NCBI GenBank assembly: GCA_035578175.1
Contig: JAQMRL010000006.1
Span: 66,262,001-66,326,000 of the forward strand
Source of the DNA: Catonia carolina
Lineage: Eukaryota > Arthropoda > Insecta > Hemiptera > Achilidae
Direction: 5' to 3'
DNA length: 64,000 bases
Numbering within the stretch: position 1 is the stretch's first letter; every line of letters begins with the position of its first letter. Below are positions 34,660 through 45,860 of the stretch, piece after piece. Position numbers and translations under genes: made by a program. The notes below the pieces were generated by a model. It saw nothing but the letters and a program-made list of their open reading frames with translations. It searched no databases and was not told the origin of the DNA.

Positions 34660-35150
34660 GTTTAGCTACAATGGACCACTTAAGTCCATTTGGAAGCTTT
34701 CAGTCTCTTTTTGGCGTGATATTCTCTGATGTTCTGAGCACACTTCTGATTGGCTGCTTCTGAAAATTCCCTCTTCTAATACTCTCTTTTCTGTGTCGTA
34801 ACCTATGGTAAGCTTGATGGCCTGTTTGTATTTGGGTGATTTTTTCGTTAGATCTTCGTGAGTTAGTCCATGATCGTTAGACAAAAGTCTATAGTTATTG
34901 TCTACCTTGTACTGCTTGTTTATGAAAGTTCTGAGTATCTTGCGTTCTTACTTTTCTGCAAGTTTCCTTGATTCTTCCCCGGTCTATCCACGCTAGGGTT
35001 TCACTGCCGTATAAGATTTTGGTTCTTAAAATCATTTTATAATGTTTAATTTTTGTGTTTACTGATAGTGATTTTTTACTGTATGTATTCCGTGTAATAT
35101 TATTAGTTTATTTTACTATTTGGAACACAATGTTCAAATTCTTAGGTAAA
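34660..35150 (-). pseudogene. LINE 3'-end fragment
   Basis: Minus-strand decayed coding: LSVNTKIKHYKMILRTKILY, GSETLAWIDRGRIKETCRKV, TQDTQNFHKQAVQGRQ, then SNDHGLTHEDLTKKSPKYKQ. The GSETLxW segment corresponds to the LYGSExWxL block that follows the RT palm in insect LINEs. Highly worn. Confidence 0.55.
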
Positions 35151-35460
35151 AATTTTATCTTTCTATACACATTGTAAAATGTGCTACGTGTTGCCGAATT
35201 ACTGTTTAAATTATGTCTTTATTATGTCTATTATTACAAATTATGTCTATTATTACTGTTATTATATGCCGTGGTCTTAATATTCGTCAATTCGTTAAAT
35301 TATTATTTTTACGTATATTACGATGGTGTTGCAATAAACATTTTAATGTAGGCGTTTGTTTTTCTTTAACATAAATGTACAACCGAATTGAAACATTTAA
35401 ATGTTTAATAATTTTATATATTGTCACCGGATGGGGACATTAAGTGGCGAGTTAAAACCT
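35150..35460. other. Low-complexity stretch
   Basis: Contains short local duplications of ATTATGTCTATTATTAC around 35210-35270. No gene. Confidence 0.4.
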
Positions 35461-35469
35461 TAAATTTTT

Positions 35470-35830
35470 TTGGTGGCCCTAAAAAGGGCTGTTTAAGCGT
35501 TGGTCGTCGTGATGGGAAGCGTTGGTCTTAGTCGTCGTGGCGGTCGAAGAGCTGAGTGACACGGCGTGTCGTCGCCCAGCGGAGACATCACCTTCTTCCA
35601 TCACAGTAGTGCGTCGATAGGTGCTTCGTCGGGTCCGGTGGGCGTAAGGCTCGGTCGAGGGACCACTGTGGGCATCGCTCGCATCAGCGGACCGGTCGAC
35701 GGCTCATTGTGACGGGTCGGCAAGCGAAAGTATCATCTTCTCTCTTGCGGAGTCGTCCATTAGTCTTCACTGGAGTCCGATAGCCGTGTGCCGAATGGTG
35801 AACGTCTTTTCTGCTGTCTGAATTTGAATT
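35470..35830 (-). repeat. GC-rich repeat ending in a histone-type stem-loop (copy 3)
   Basis: Read on the minus strand it ends with AGCCCTTTTTAGGGCC (35475-35490) followed by ACCAAAAA, the histone hairpin layout. The upstream body shares order and several blocks with copies 1 and 2 (GAAGATGA, then CCGG-rich segments, GACCG, TACGCC...ACCCGACNA, ACTGTGATGG). It is much more diverged than copies 1 and 2 are from each other, so the family has some age. Confidence 0.55.
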
Positions 35831-35951
35831 GAATCTCTTGTGTGGGTTGGAAAATACAAATTGGATTTATGGTTCTTGTAATTTAAAAACTCACGCTTAA
35901 TTGACCCTTACAGTTTGATTAGAAAAACTATTCTTCTGTTATATTTATCTA

Positions 35952-36059
35952 ACTGATTTTAAAGTGGTGTTCAGTAGAACACCACTTTAAAATCAGTGGT
36001 CGGTTAATCAGTGGTGGTTAAAATCAGAACGGCTAAGGCAGTAGCCTTAGCCGTTCTGA
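35952..36059. repeat. Two perfect hairpins with the same AGTA loop
   Basis: The first hairpin (35952-35997) has a 21-bp perfect stem (arm CTGATTTTAAAGTGGTGTTC plus one pair) closed by AGTA. The second (36024-36059) has a 16-bp perfect stem (TCAGAACGGCTAAGGC) also closed by AGTA. Between them AATCAGTGG repeats. No T-run, promoter or gene context suggests a terminator. Confidence 0.85.
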
Positions 36060-36354
36060 ACAAAAGTTTCCGTTACCCTTCATGGGCTCTACTCACGTCA
36101 CTCAGTCAGAATGACGGAACATAGCTCAAGAAAATATATTTCAATTTAAATAAGTTAGGGGTAATTCATGAAATGTTTACGTTTCCCATAAAAAAAACGG
36201 AAAATTCATGAAATATTTTAGACAATTTTTTTAATTGTTGTTCTTTCATTGATAAGACTAAATCAAAATTGCTGTTTAGAAGGGTCCATTAAAAATTGGT
36301 TTTGCAAACATCACTGCGTTAATATTGAATCTCTCGGCTCAGTGTAACTGTCTT
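36060..36354. other. Intergenic, no feature
   Basis: AT-rich, nothing recognised. Confidence 0.3.
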
Positions 36355-36555
36355 TATATAGTTGCCTAGAGCGCTGTGGTAGAGGGCGGTTATTCGTCTT
36401 GGCCTTGAAGACAAAGGCCTCTGTCGGTACGCCACCACAAGCCTACCACCCCTCTCAGAACTATTAACGGCTCCCACTATCGCTACGTAGGAAGCTTTGA
36501 TACCCGGCAGCACAGTACTTAATCAAAAAGGCCGACGGTGACAATGTAAATTTTA
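36355..36555 (-). repeat. Dispersed repeat, partner at 23030-23120
   Basis: Read on the minus strand: CACCGTCGGCCTTTTTGATT, AAGTACTGTGCTGCCGGGTA, TCCTACGTAGC, GTGGGAGCCGTTAATAG, matching the plus-strand copy. It extends further than the partner into a GC-rich tail (36360-36440). It is open for about 60 codons, but without known motifs. Confidence 0.55.
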
Positions 36556-36804
36556 TTATTTTAAAAATTATTGAATATATCCTTTCTGGAATATATTTAT
36601 TAATTTTTGATTTTTAGGGTAAATTATGATCATCACTCATTCAGGGCAATACTAAATAGTGGACGCAAATTCTTAACTCTTTTTTATAAATTGTACACCG
36701 TATCTTTATTTTATACACTTATTTTTAAAAAAAAGTCTGAAAGTTTTGAATAACGCTGCTATAATGCGTGCACTAGTGTAGTTGTAATGGTATTTGTGAG
36801 TAAG

Positions 36805-37160
36805 ATGTTGACAATGCAACACAAGATTTTCTGCGTTCTCGAGTTTGGCAAAACCCAATCAGCGATTGGGCGTGATTCGGCGATTGGCAGTGCAGCGTGC
36901 ATTTTAACTCGACCCACCAACCAGGAAAAGCATATTACCAGGAAAAGCATGTCGTTGGTTTAACCAGTTTCAACAAACCGGGTGTCTTTGTAAAGGCAAG
37001 AGCACGGACAGAACTCGTGTATCGAAAAAAACGTCAGGAAAATCGAAAAAAGTTTTGTACGCTGCCCACGAAAGTCAACTTACAAAGCAAACAGAGAGCT
37101 AGCGATACCCCAACCAACTGTCTGGAGTGTTTTGAGGTGCCGTTATATAATCATAAGTAA
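36805..37160 (+). pseudogene. Mariner-type transposase N-terminal relic
   Basis: Broken plus-strand coding: MLTMQHKIFCVLEFGKTQSA (family MLTxQQKxFCVLEFxKTxSV), then FNQFQQTGCLCKGKSTDRTR with VSKKT, AAHESQ, QRASDTPTNCLECFEVPLYN (family ELxIPxxTVWRVLRxRLxL). This is the helix-turn-helix region. The catalytic domain is absent. A short inverted repeat downstream (GAGACTGCAGATGA at 37410-37430 mirrored at 37588-37610) may belong to the same or another element. Confidence 0.65.
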
Positions 37161-38300
37161 ACCTAATTGTGAGTATCAATTTATGTAACTAATATTTATT
37201 AATCTAATAAATTATTACTTGAATTACTATATTCCAGAAATTGAGTCCATCATTTAGAATTACCATTATTATTGTCTGTTAAGCTTCGAATTGAGACTGA
37301 TGAAAAAAAACATTTTATTCCTTTTGTCATTTCCCATAATATCCCGTGTTACACCGGGTTTTTTTCGTGTTTTCACTGTTCCACAAGTTTCCATTATAGC
37401 TTAACAAACTAGAGACTGCAGATGAAGGCAGAGTACAGTGACTTAAATCATAGCACAGAGGCAATTGACTTTCGTTATTTGTATCCGCCGTTATGACGTT
37501 ATGGTCCCTCTGTGGATGACAGCCAAACAGAAAGTGTGGCTTAGTGAAGAAGCTGCCTCAAACCCAACCTTTCCTGTTATTGGCTACATCTCATCTGCAG
37601 TCTCTAGTTCGTCGGGGTATATGTATTTAAATTTACCGATGGTTCTGCGGAAAATTACTTTTATCGTTTTTTATAAATTCAATTTTTTATTAACAAGGAT
37701 CCGAATCCCTAACAGTAAGATTACTATTATTGTCAGTTAAGATATTTAAAACTTTAAGTTTTACAATTTAATTTAAGTGAAATAATGTAACTATATTTAT
37801 AGTAGGCTATAATTATTTGTGTAAATAAATATTGTGATAAGTCAAAAGTTTGTTTTTTTATTTTTGTACCCAGAGCCCGAGTGGTGTTACCTAGCCTAAG
37901 GTGTTACAGTATTATGGAGAGGGAATTATTGTAAGTAGGCGTTTTATACGTTTACGTACGTACGTGCGTTGATAAACGTTTTGCATTAACGCTTAACAAA
38001 TCTCACTGAATCAGTTGGTGCAGTTTATCTGTAGTATTTGTTCCGTTGTGAATCATTATTCTCAGAGACAGGTTAGATTTATTTTTCTTTGTTTTTGTAA
38101 TCTAAAACTGATGTAAAATAAAAGAATCATTTTAATTTATACTTTACATTTGAAAACATAAATTACTCGTATTACTTTAAATAGAATGTGTCACGACTTT
38201 AACCTCATAAAACTGCATATTATATTTATGATTTTTAAGTATATTTATACTCTATTTTTGGCAAATGTTAGTGTTAACAGAAAATCGTAGTTTGTAAAAT
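37161..38300. other. Intergenic with a small inverted repeat
   Basis: AACTAGAGACTGCAGATGA (about 37408) and its mirror TCATCTGCAGTCTCTAGTTC (about 37590) are separated by about 160 bp, with a 90-codon frame across the region that resembles nothing known. Otherwise featureless; a short ACGT run lies at about 37955. Confidence 0.4.
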
Positions 38301-38304
38301 TTAT

Positions 38305-39190
38305 AAAATCATATTGTGTGAAACATTCACATGACTTTTCTTGTCAATTTAATAAATGCAACATATAACCTGTAATTAAACAAATAAATAACATTGTAAA
38401 AATGAAAATATAACCCAATTTTAATAATGAGTGAATGAGGCTTAATGAAAATTAAACACTGTAGGACTTTAAAATTCTGAAAATCACTAATTGATACAAA
38501 ACTAAGCTCTGTAGAAAAAAATTGTTTGAAATTTGTAGGCTTTTTAATTTTCTTCAGCTTTTATCATATACTACACTTTTGTCGTAAATTTCATACTAAG
38601 GCCGCAATCAAAAATTTTCATTTTTTACCGATTTTGATCATCAAAGTACAGATAATCACTTATGCACACACAATTATTCGTTGTAGAAAAAAATGAATTA
38701 AAAGTTGTTGGTTTTGTAATTTTTTACAACTTTAATTAAAGCACTATTGCCTTAAGTTGCATAATTAGTTCGAAATCCTAAAAATGTCTTTTACCACGAG
38801 GCACAGGCCCCCAAAAATTTCAGCAGATAAGGCTCCTACTCCATCTTGTAGAACATAAAAAACTTAGTTAATGCTACTATTTCGAAAAAAATCGCATAAG
38901 CTGTTTTTGATAAAATCCAAAAAATTAAAAAATTGCATGAATAAACTATAAACCTACTACTTTTGGTTTACCGATTTAATGAAAATGTTCGTGTCAGGTT
39001 ATTTCAAGGTACCTAACTTAAGTCCCAAGTTTCAACTTCGTACGTTATTCCATCTTGAGATACTTGGTTCACACATACAAACGAATCACTAAAAACACTT
39101 TTTTGGGGGTTCAGGGAAATACGTGTATTTACGGTAAAAACTCAAGTTTATCTATAATATTCATATTGGGCATGAAGTAGTAAAAATTGG
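38305..39190 (+). repeat. Dispersed non-autonomous repeat, copy 2 (longest plus-strand copy)
   Basis: Begins GTGTGAAACATTCACATGAC with TTTTCTTG and ends TTCATATTGGGCATGAAGTA. The ends are loosely inverted (TGACTTTTCTTGTC against TACTTCATGCCC in reverse complement), consistent with a DNA transposon derivative of about 0.9 kb. The body matches the copies at 32340, 47215 and 62150-63290. No coding sequence. Confidence 0.65.
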
Positions 39191-39720
39191 AAGGCGTTAT
39201 TTAAAATATAAAATGTAGGCAGCAATCAGAAAAAGTTGGGAAAACTTAGTTGCAACGTACCTATCGCAGGGCAGATTGCATAAATATGAAGACATATGGA
39301 TGAAGTTTAAGGAAATTAACGTGAAACTTACAAGTTAACTAAGTTTTGTAATCAAATTCTAAAACATGTTGAAAGGAGTGAAATTTTTCTCTGTGGGTAC
39401 TATACGGCTACAGCAGTTTGGTCAAAGTGAAAACTAAAACGCTATAAACCTTAGATGAACTTAAGAAATTTATAACATTCAAATTCATTATTTTTTACTG
39501 TATACAATACCATGACGAAACAGCAAGGTGTAACTAACACCCGGCGCAATATACCAGTCACGAAGATACTGGTAACCGTGCCTATGTATAACTTATACAA
39601 AATATATTCCACAGCATTGTATTGTGCAACCTATTATACTCGTTTCTTATTAAGGCTAAACGTTTTTAAATTTGTCAGTTAGTAACTCAACCTTAACACT
39701 TTTTATATTAATTAATATTT
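39191..39720. other. Intergenic, no feature
   Basis: No coding sequence, RNA gene or repeat recognised. Confidence 0.3.
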
Positions 39721-39723
39721 TAT

Positions 39724-41700
39724 TTATTTCTTGTTGCGTTCTGGTCTCTTGGGACCGCGTTTTCTCAGAGCGCTCAACTTCCGGTCAGCCCAGTAGGTCT
39801 TCATATTCTGGCTAAGTGCCTGGCGTTGTTCCGCGGTACAGACCCTCCGACTCTGAGGCCCGACCCCATCCTCCAAGTATACCGTCCGCATAATCTTTTG
39901 GTGATATGTAAGGTGGTCCCAGATGTCTTCTTGGGAGATGCTCGTCTTAGACATATTGGTCTGGACGGCTAGTGCCCATTTGTCAGGGTTCTTGTTCTGA
40001 GCCAATTAGGTGTAGATCTGTTTGGTGAGAAGGCAGTTAGCTATGCAGACGATGTGACCATTGAATGCCAGTTTTTGGCGCCTTAAGGACGTCGGGAGAC
40101 GTTTAACGTTCCGGTACACCTTGGTCCTGAAGCGATTCTCGAAGTCCTGGTTGAACTTCGGTCTCAGTGTCTCTGACTTTGCGTATTTTTTGGGTAATCA
40201 GTTTGGACTTTTAATACTCAACGGATTAGGTTGAGGGTCTATTCCAGTCGGATTACTGTATTAAAGGCCTTATTTTGGCAGCTCTGTACAGCGACTTCTT
40301 GTTATATTTTGACTGCGTGATTTTATATGCGATCTCGAGTTTAGATATTCGACTTTAGAAGTCTTTGACCTCACCGTTAGTCGGGTCAATCCATTCTCAC
40401 AGATATTTGAAGGTCTTTACTCGGTTTACTTTGCCGATCTGTGTTGTGAGAATATCTGCGACCTGCTTAGTTCTTCGACTCATGAACTAGGTTTTCTCAA
40501 AAGGTATGGTCCGTCCGACTTTGGCTGCATCTTTCTGGAGTACTTCCAATTGTAAGGCTGCTTTGGCTGGAAGTTAGACAGCAGTGCCAGGTTATCCGTG
40601 AACACTAGCAGTTGATTGGATGTCTTTCCCTCGTCTCTCCATCTACATGGCTTCTGGGATTTGCCTGGTCCATTTTCTTACGACCTTCTTAAGGCAACAG
40701 TTGAACATCAGGAGTGAGATCCTATCTCTCAGTGATAGGAGTGAAAAGCTCAGATATGTGTGTACGGAACTTGATTTTGGACGAGATGTTCGTGATGGTT
40801 TTTCTGAAGACGGCCCTGGTCTTTGAGTCTAGCCCCATCACTCTCAGGATGTTTACAAGTGTTGTTCGGTCTATTGAGTCATATACCTTCTTGAAGTCAA
40901 CGAAGGTCACAAACATGGGTTTGTCTCGGCGGTTGCAGTTCACAAAGATCCTCTTCAGGTTGTGGCTCTGTTCTGGGAATGATCGGGACTTATGGAAAGC
41001 TGCTAGGGACTTTCCCAATTGTGGGTCGAGTTGGGGTTTGGCTCGGTTCAAGACGCCCTTTGAGAGGATCCTATAAGTAATCGCTAGCAGAGAGATGCCC
41101 CGATAGTTGTTGACATCTGCTAGGTCTTTTTTCTTATGAGAAGGTTGTACAAAAGGTCTTAGTCCACTTGCGAGGGATCTCCGTGGTGTCCCAGATGTTT
41201 TTCATGGTTTTGACTAGCGATTGGAGTTGAGAGTCGTTCAGGAGCTTCCAGAGCACGGCCACAATTCCGTCCTTACCTGGCACCTTTTCGTTCTTGAGAT
41301 AGTTGATATCTCTTATCTCATTGAGATCAGGTGGTTGCGAATCTGGCGTAGGTTCAGCAGGCTGAAACTCGAAATTGGATGTAGGTGTTAGGGAGTTCAG
41401 CAGCTGTGAGTAGTTATCAGCCAGTAGCGAGTTGTTGTTTTGGTCATTGTGGATCAGAATGATAGTATCGGGGTCTATCAATGTCACGGTAGCGGGTTGT
41501 ATCTGCTGATCGACTTCCGGAAGATGCGGTAGAAGTCTCGATGGTGGTGCTGACTTAAACCTTTGTCGATGACTTCATGTTGGGTTTTGTCTTGTGACTT
41601 TATGACTTGGCGTATAGTCTTAGTGGTCTACCTCCGGAGTGGCTTGAACGTCACGAAGGTTTCCGGGGTCCCATTGGACCTTTAGACAGATTGTCTTCAG
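39724..41700 (-). pseudogene. LINE relic: RT core through C-terminus
   Basis: Long minus-strand relic, GC-richer than its surroundings. From 5': a region before the RT with SKTIRQVIKSQDKTQHEV; LKNEKVPGKDGIVAVLWKLL (family KAPGxDGIxAEL); GKSLAAFHKSRSFPEQSHNL; RT motif A FVTFVDFKKVYDSIDRTTLV; and RVMGLDSKTRAV. Further on the coding decays; the 3' end has AQNKNPDKWALAVQTNMSKT, ISQEDIWDHLTYHQKIMR and a basic tail TAEQRQALSQNMKTYWADRK. Several frameshifts separate the pieces. Motif C is not intact. 5' part (endonuclease) absent. Confidence 0.8.
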
Positions 41701-41877
41701 TTGTTCACATTATGAAATAAAAATGTTTAAACAAGTCTGTATTTGTAATATAAATAAATACATGATATTCGGTAGCCTACTTGTAGGAAAATAAAATGGT
41801 TGTAACAGTTAGGCCTAATGTTATTTGTTATTTTCCGCAATAGGCTGTTTTAAAATGGTATTTTTTTTTTGTAATCC

Positions 41878-42118
41878 CTAATGTGTACGTTGCAATCTGT
41901 TCAATTCAGAACAATAAGCAACCCCATGACCCAATGAGATGAGGATGATGTGTGTGACGTGTAAATGAGGTGAAGTCTTGTACAGACCCAGGTCGACCAT
42001 TCCTGAGAGAGTATGGTTAATTGAACCCCAACCATCAAAGTACACCGGTAGCCACTGTCTAGCATTCAAATCCGTATAAAAGTAACTACCTTTACTAAGA
42101 TTTGAACCAAATCTTAAA
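41878..42118 (-). mobile_element. tRNA-derived SINE, truncated copy
   Basis: Minus-strand copy of the SINE at 25735-26055: AAGATTTGGTTCAAATCTTA (B-box region), TTTATACGGATTTGAATGCT, GACAGTGGCTACCGGTGTAC, GATGGTTGGGGTTCAATTAA, TCATCCTCATCTCATTGGGT. The A-box portion is missing, so the head is truncated. Confidence 0.8.
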
Positions 42119-42369
42119 AATGGTATTTAGTAAGCTTTTTTTTAAATCAGTGTTTTCTATTTTAATATAAGTTATTACCCGCAAAAGTTCAGTAATGTTT
42201 TTTGTAGACACAAATTTTCGTTTTTCAACGCTACAAGCTCTTTAGATTCTTTTGCGTTGTAAGTTCGGTGTGAAATAGAAGGATTATTTTCATTAGCAAT
42301 AGAAGGTTCGTAACAACCATAATTTTCTCCTTGCGAAACAAGAAATCCTACCATTTTTCTCTTTTCTCA

Positions 42370-42910
42370 TGTCTCAAATTTCTTTCGGAATCACTAAAAT
42401 TTTAAACAGTCCGCGAGTTGGTTTAAAAACCCTATTCATATTACCCATGTTAGAATTACCCCATACTAAGATACCATAACGGATATGCGACAGAATGAGG
42501 CCATGATAAGCTGCCATTAGTAATTTCTTATCATTTATTTTGACAATTTGTTTTAATGTAAACACCCCAGATGAAATTTTACTACAAACTTGATTGGTAC
42601 AGAAGTCCCAAGATAAAAATGTATCTAGAGACACTCCTAGAAACTTCACTGTTTCTACATGCTCTAAACTAGTATTATGAATAAAATATACATCTTTTCT
42701 CTATTTTCTTTAACATTATGTTTGTTTTAGATCTGCAAATACTGACACTTTTTCCCATTAACTGTTAATAACATTTGATTCAAGAACTGTACTACTGACT
42801 CTATGTTAACATGAGTATTTACTTCAAGAGCATCTACTAGTAACCTGTTACTGATTACTGAAGTATCATCAGCAAACAACAAAGCTCTGTCATTAGGTAC
42901 CATTTAACAA
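42370..42910 (-). pseudogene. LINE RT fragment (motif C and thumb)
   Basis: Minus-strand: DRALLFADDTSVISNRLLVD (motif C, FADD) near 42900-42840, ESVVQFLNQMLLTVNGKKCQ, then after a break VKFLGVSLDTFLSWDFCTNQ, KISSGVFTLKQIVKINDKKL, MAAYHGLILSHIRYGILVWG. This is the palm-thumb section of a CR1/Jockey-like LINE, distinct from the other relics. Two frameshifts and a stop are visible. Confidence 0.7.
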
Positions 42911-43275
42911 TTGCCTCTCAACTATAACTAAATACAAAGTTTCTTTACAGTACGAAGACCTTATCCTTAACGCAATTGTTTGTAATAAAACAAATACTTC
43001 CTAACGGCACTCAATCATTCTTAAACGTGTAGCTCACTTAGCTAATCGATAAAGGGACTAGTAATTTTAAATACCTGAGAGAATGAAATATTTTCCGAAC
43101 AGCAAAAGTTTTCTAATTAAAAGCCACAGACGAGACCATTCTAAAAACTTCTTTGATTAACCAGAAAAAATCTCAAAGTGGAAGATTCTGTAATAGCCGT
43201 AAAAATCCCTTTCATGAGACTACAAGTTTCATGGCTGGTAGTAATTTTAATCCTGGCCTACCAACTTTCCTTTAG
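42911..43275. other. Intergenic, no feature
   Basis: AT-rich, nothing recognised. Confidence 0.3.
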
Positions 43276-43590
43276 ATTACGAATCTGAAACCCGTTTGTT
43301 GGTATCTGCTGTAAATTCTGACTTTGATTTTTTGATATCCGGTTTAATGCCAGTTTCGGTCGACACTGGAACTTCAAGCAATTTAGGTCCACTAACATTT
43401 TGTGTAGATTACAAATCTGAAGACCGTTTGTTGGTATCTGCTGTAGTTTGTGACTTTGATTTATTGATATCCGGTTTTATGCCAGTTTCGGTCGAAACTG
43501 GACCTTCAAAGCCAAATTAGGTCCACTGATTTTCTGTGTAGATTACGAATCTGAAGACTGTTTGTTTCAATCTCTTGTAGTTTTTCACAT
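43276..43590 (+). repeat. Tandem repeat, units of 132-134 bp (2.4 copies)
   Basis: Unit starts at 43276, 43408 and 43542 (ATTACGAATCTGAA, ATTACAAATCTGAA, ATTACGAATCTGAA). Units 1 and 2 are about 85-90% alike; unit 3 breaks off near 43590. On the plus strand units 1 and 2 form one open frame (43296-43520) encoding a repeated peptide: LLVSAVNSDFDFLISGLMPV and LLVSAVVCDFDLLISGFMPV. The first unit is exactly 44 codons. The opposite strand has stops. Possibly the remains of a repetitive coding exon; no known domain. Confidence 0.75.
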
Positions 43591-43949
43591 CTGTTTGTAA
43601 CGGACGGACAAAACAAAATTATAGATGACAATTTTTAAAAATTGCCACCAATAAAAACATATATTTATGACCATGTTTCCGAGAATTCGGGTTGAAAAGC
43701 ATTTCACATCAACAACTCTGAATCCATTTTACAATACACTTAATTTCTTACAATTAGCAATTTATTAATTTAAATATTTCTAGAATATCACTATTAGGTC
43801 GAAATATATTTTGCACACATTCACTGCTTTGACGATTACTGCATTTTTTATCACTCAAGTTCCATTCTACTTTGTTAATATGTAATTTATTTTTTCTTTC
43901 TTAAAAATACAAATACAAACATTTCTTTGTTTTATCGTTTTTAATTTTG

Positions 43950-44170
43950 TTCGTCAGGTTGTTGTTGTTCTTCTTCACCTCTTAATTTTCTAATTTTTTC
44001 TTTATATTGTTGTATTTCTTTTTTTGTTTTTCTTTTTTCTTATTGCTCTTTTTTACTCCTTCTCTTTTCTCCCTTCTTATTGCTCCTCTTCTTCTTGTCA
44101 TTTTTTATTTTATTTGTTTCTGAGCTTGTACTTCCGCTTATTGTTCGTGTTTTTGTTGATGTTCTTCATA
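43950..44170. repeat. Polypyrimidine tract with strong strand asymmetry
   Basis: About 220 bp on the plus strand are almost entirely T and C (CTTCTTCACCTC, TTTTTCTTTTTTCTTATTGC, CCTCTTCTTCTTGTC). It contains stops in all frames on both strands, so it is not a Lys/Glu-rich coding exon as it stands. Confidence 0.6.
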
Positions 44171-44735
44171 ATAAACATTCATGTCACAGAGCTTCATTAT
44201 TAGCGTCTTCTGTTTCAGAGATTCTAATTAAACACAATCAAACAAGATGAAATCCCATCAAACAGGAACGCGTACGGGTTCCGATGAGCCCCCAGGAGAC
44301 AAGGTACAGACAAGCAGCACGTTGATAGCAAGAGAATTTATAGGGTTCTGGAGTCGTCTAGTGCAGGGAAGAGACTACTATGATCAAGGTCAGTCTAGGT
44401 TTATGCACTCAAGGATTAAATTGCCAATAAACAATAACTTAGGTTAACGGAACGTAATTTCATGCGGCTTATAATAATTGTTCACACTCCATTCTTTCCC
44501 TTGACAAGGAGCCAACAGGCCACCACCTTATTGTTACTCTATATATTTTTTTTCCTTCTCATTTTACTTCAATCATTATAATCAATAATTATTTATTTAT
44601 TACTTCTTCTTCAGAGCTTGTGTTTGAAATAGGTTTACATAAAATTACAATACAATAAAGAATAATTTAACTCAAATAAAGAATAATAAGAAAAATTGCA
44701 ATACAATAAAAATAATAAATCAATAAAGAAATTTC
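44171..44735. other. Intergenic, no recognised feature
   Basis: A short open frame at 44247-44447 has no motif. AT-rich microrepeats of AATAAAGAATAA lie near 44655-44730. Confidence 0.3.
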
Positions 44736-44739
44736 GCTT

Positions 44740-45240
44740 TCTTTCCTCACTCCACTTAAGTCTAAGCTGTTTTGATTGAAATTCTGAGAAAACCTCCTAC
44801 TTATTTACTTTCTTTCCGAAGACATCCCTGTTTAAAATCTCCTCTTCAGTTGTATTAGGCCGTGTTAGATCCTTATTGACATTTTACACCCAGAGGCCTG
44901 AGTCAGTTAGAGACAACAAATATTTTAAAACTCAGTTAGTTGGTATTCTGAAAGTCAGATGATGTGACCATAAAATTGCAGACGTCTCTTCTTCATATCA
45001 ACTTCTATATTCGAGTAAGTTTTCACAACTAGATTCCTCTGTAATCTGTATCCATCCTCTGGTTTCCTCCAGAGAATTTTCCAAGAATTTTCCTGATGAT
45101 TTTTCTCTCCTTCTTTTTTTCGTATTTTGGTTTTTCGGTTCATTGCTACCGTTTTACTAGCATATAATGCTGCTGGTTTAATCACGGTGTTATAGTGATG
45201 AATTTAAGTTTGTAGTGTAAGGGATTTTTTATTGTAGAGA
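44740..45240 (-). pseudogene. LINE 3'-end fragment
   Basis: Minus-strand relative of the relic at 21750-22275: VIKPAALYASKTVAMNRKTK, EDGYRLQRNLVVKTYSNIEV, DMKKRRLQFYGHII, followed by decayed WEVFSEFQSKQLRLKWSEE. The two relics share indels and help to place each other in the same LINE family. Confidence 0.7.
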
Positions 45241-45305
45241 TTTTGCACTAGTCTATTATTAATATTTAATGTATTTTAATAGTTTTAGGCATAAAAAAAC
45301 TATTC

Positions 45306-45372
45306 TATAGTATAGTGGGAGCAGGCTAGTCTATAACGCGTAGCCTCGGGTTCGATTCCCAGCTAGGGTCAG
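45306..45372 (+). pseudogene. tRNA-like pseudogene or SINE head (tRNA-Asp-like)
   Basis: TATAGTATAGTGGGAGCAGG carries an A box of the ATAGTATAGTGG type seen in tRNA-Asp/Glu/Gly, and TCGGGTTCGATTCCCAGC supplies a B box and T-arm. The acceptor and anticodon stems do not pair properly, so it is not a functional tRNA. It may be the head of a SINE whose body runs into the GC-richer sequence downstream. Confidence 0.5.
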
Positions 45373-45439
45373 GAAATTTTCGTGGTATTACCGTACATAG
45401 ACAACAACCATATGGTTTTGTCCATTTTTCATTACCGTT

Positions 45440-45860
45440 GGACTAACAACAATTTCTATTTTCTTTGCGACTGTATTTCTTGTTGTTGACGAAGGGTAAT
45501 ATCTGCATGGTTACTGGTAACTGTCACTACAACTTCGTTTTGGGGGACGGGCGCAGCCGCTCGTAACGTGCACGTTGAATAGAGTGACTTCCAGTGCTTC
45601 TTCGGGAGCACTGTAATGATCTCAGCGGCTAATCGTCCAACACAGCATGCTGACACGAATACTGAGAGGTTGGAAAAGCCCTGCAGAACACTCTGCACTC
45701 GCTCGTTGGGTATGGACTCTCAAGGAATGTGGTTTTGTAGATGGACCATCGTTGATCTCCTTCACCGATTAATCCTTCCAACATTATGTAGTGGTTAATC
45801 TTTGGTGGGTTAAGTAGTCGTATGTCACTACAACATTACCATTGCATCATCAAACAACCG
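45440..45860. other. GC-richer unidentified block
   Basis: Stands out from the AT background and keeps frames open on both strands (45456-45698 minus, 45616-45798 plus). No family recognised. Could be the body of an unknown mobile element headed by the tRNA-like sequence at 45306, or a decayed exon. Confidence 0.35.

Noticed and set aside
35952..36059. Rho-independent-type terminator
   Set aside because: Eukaryotic context, no T-tract after either stem and no gene ending there.
43950..44170. Lys/Glu-rich coding exon on the minus strand
   Set aside because: The purine-rich strand has stop codons in every frame.
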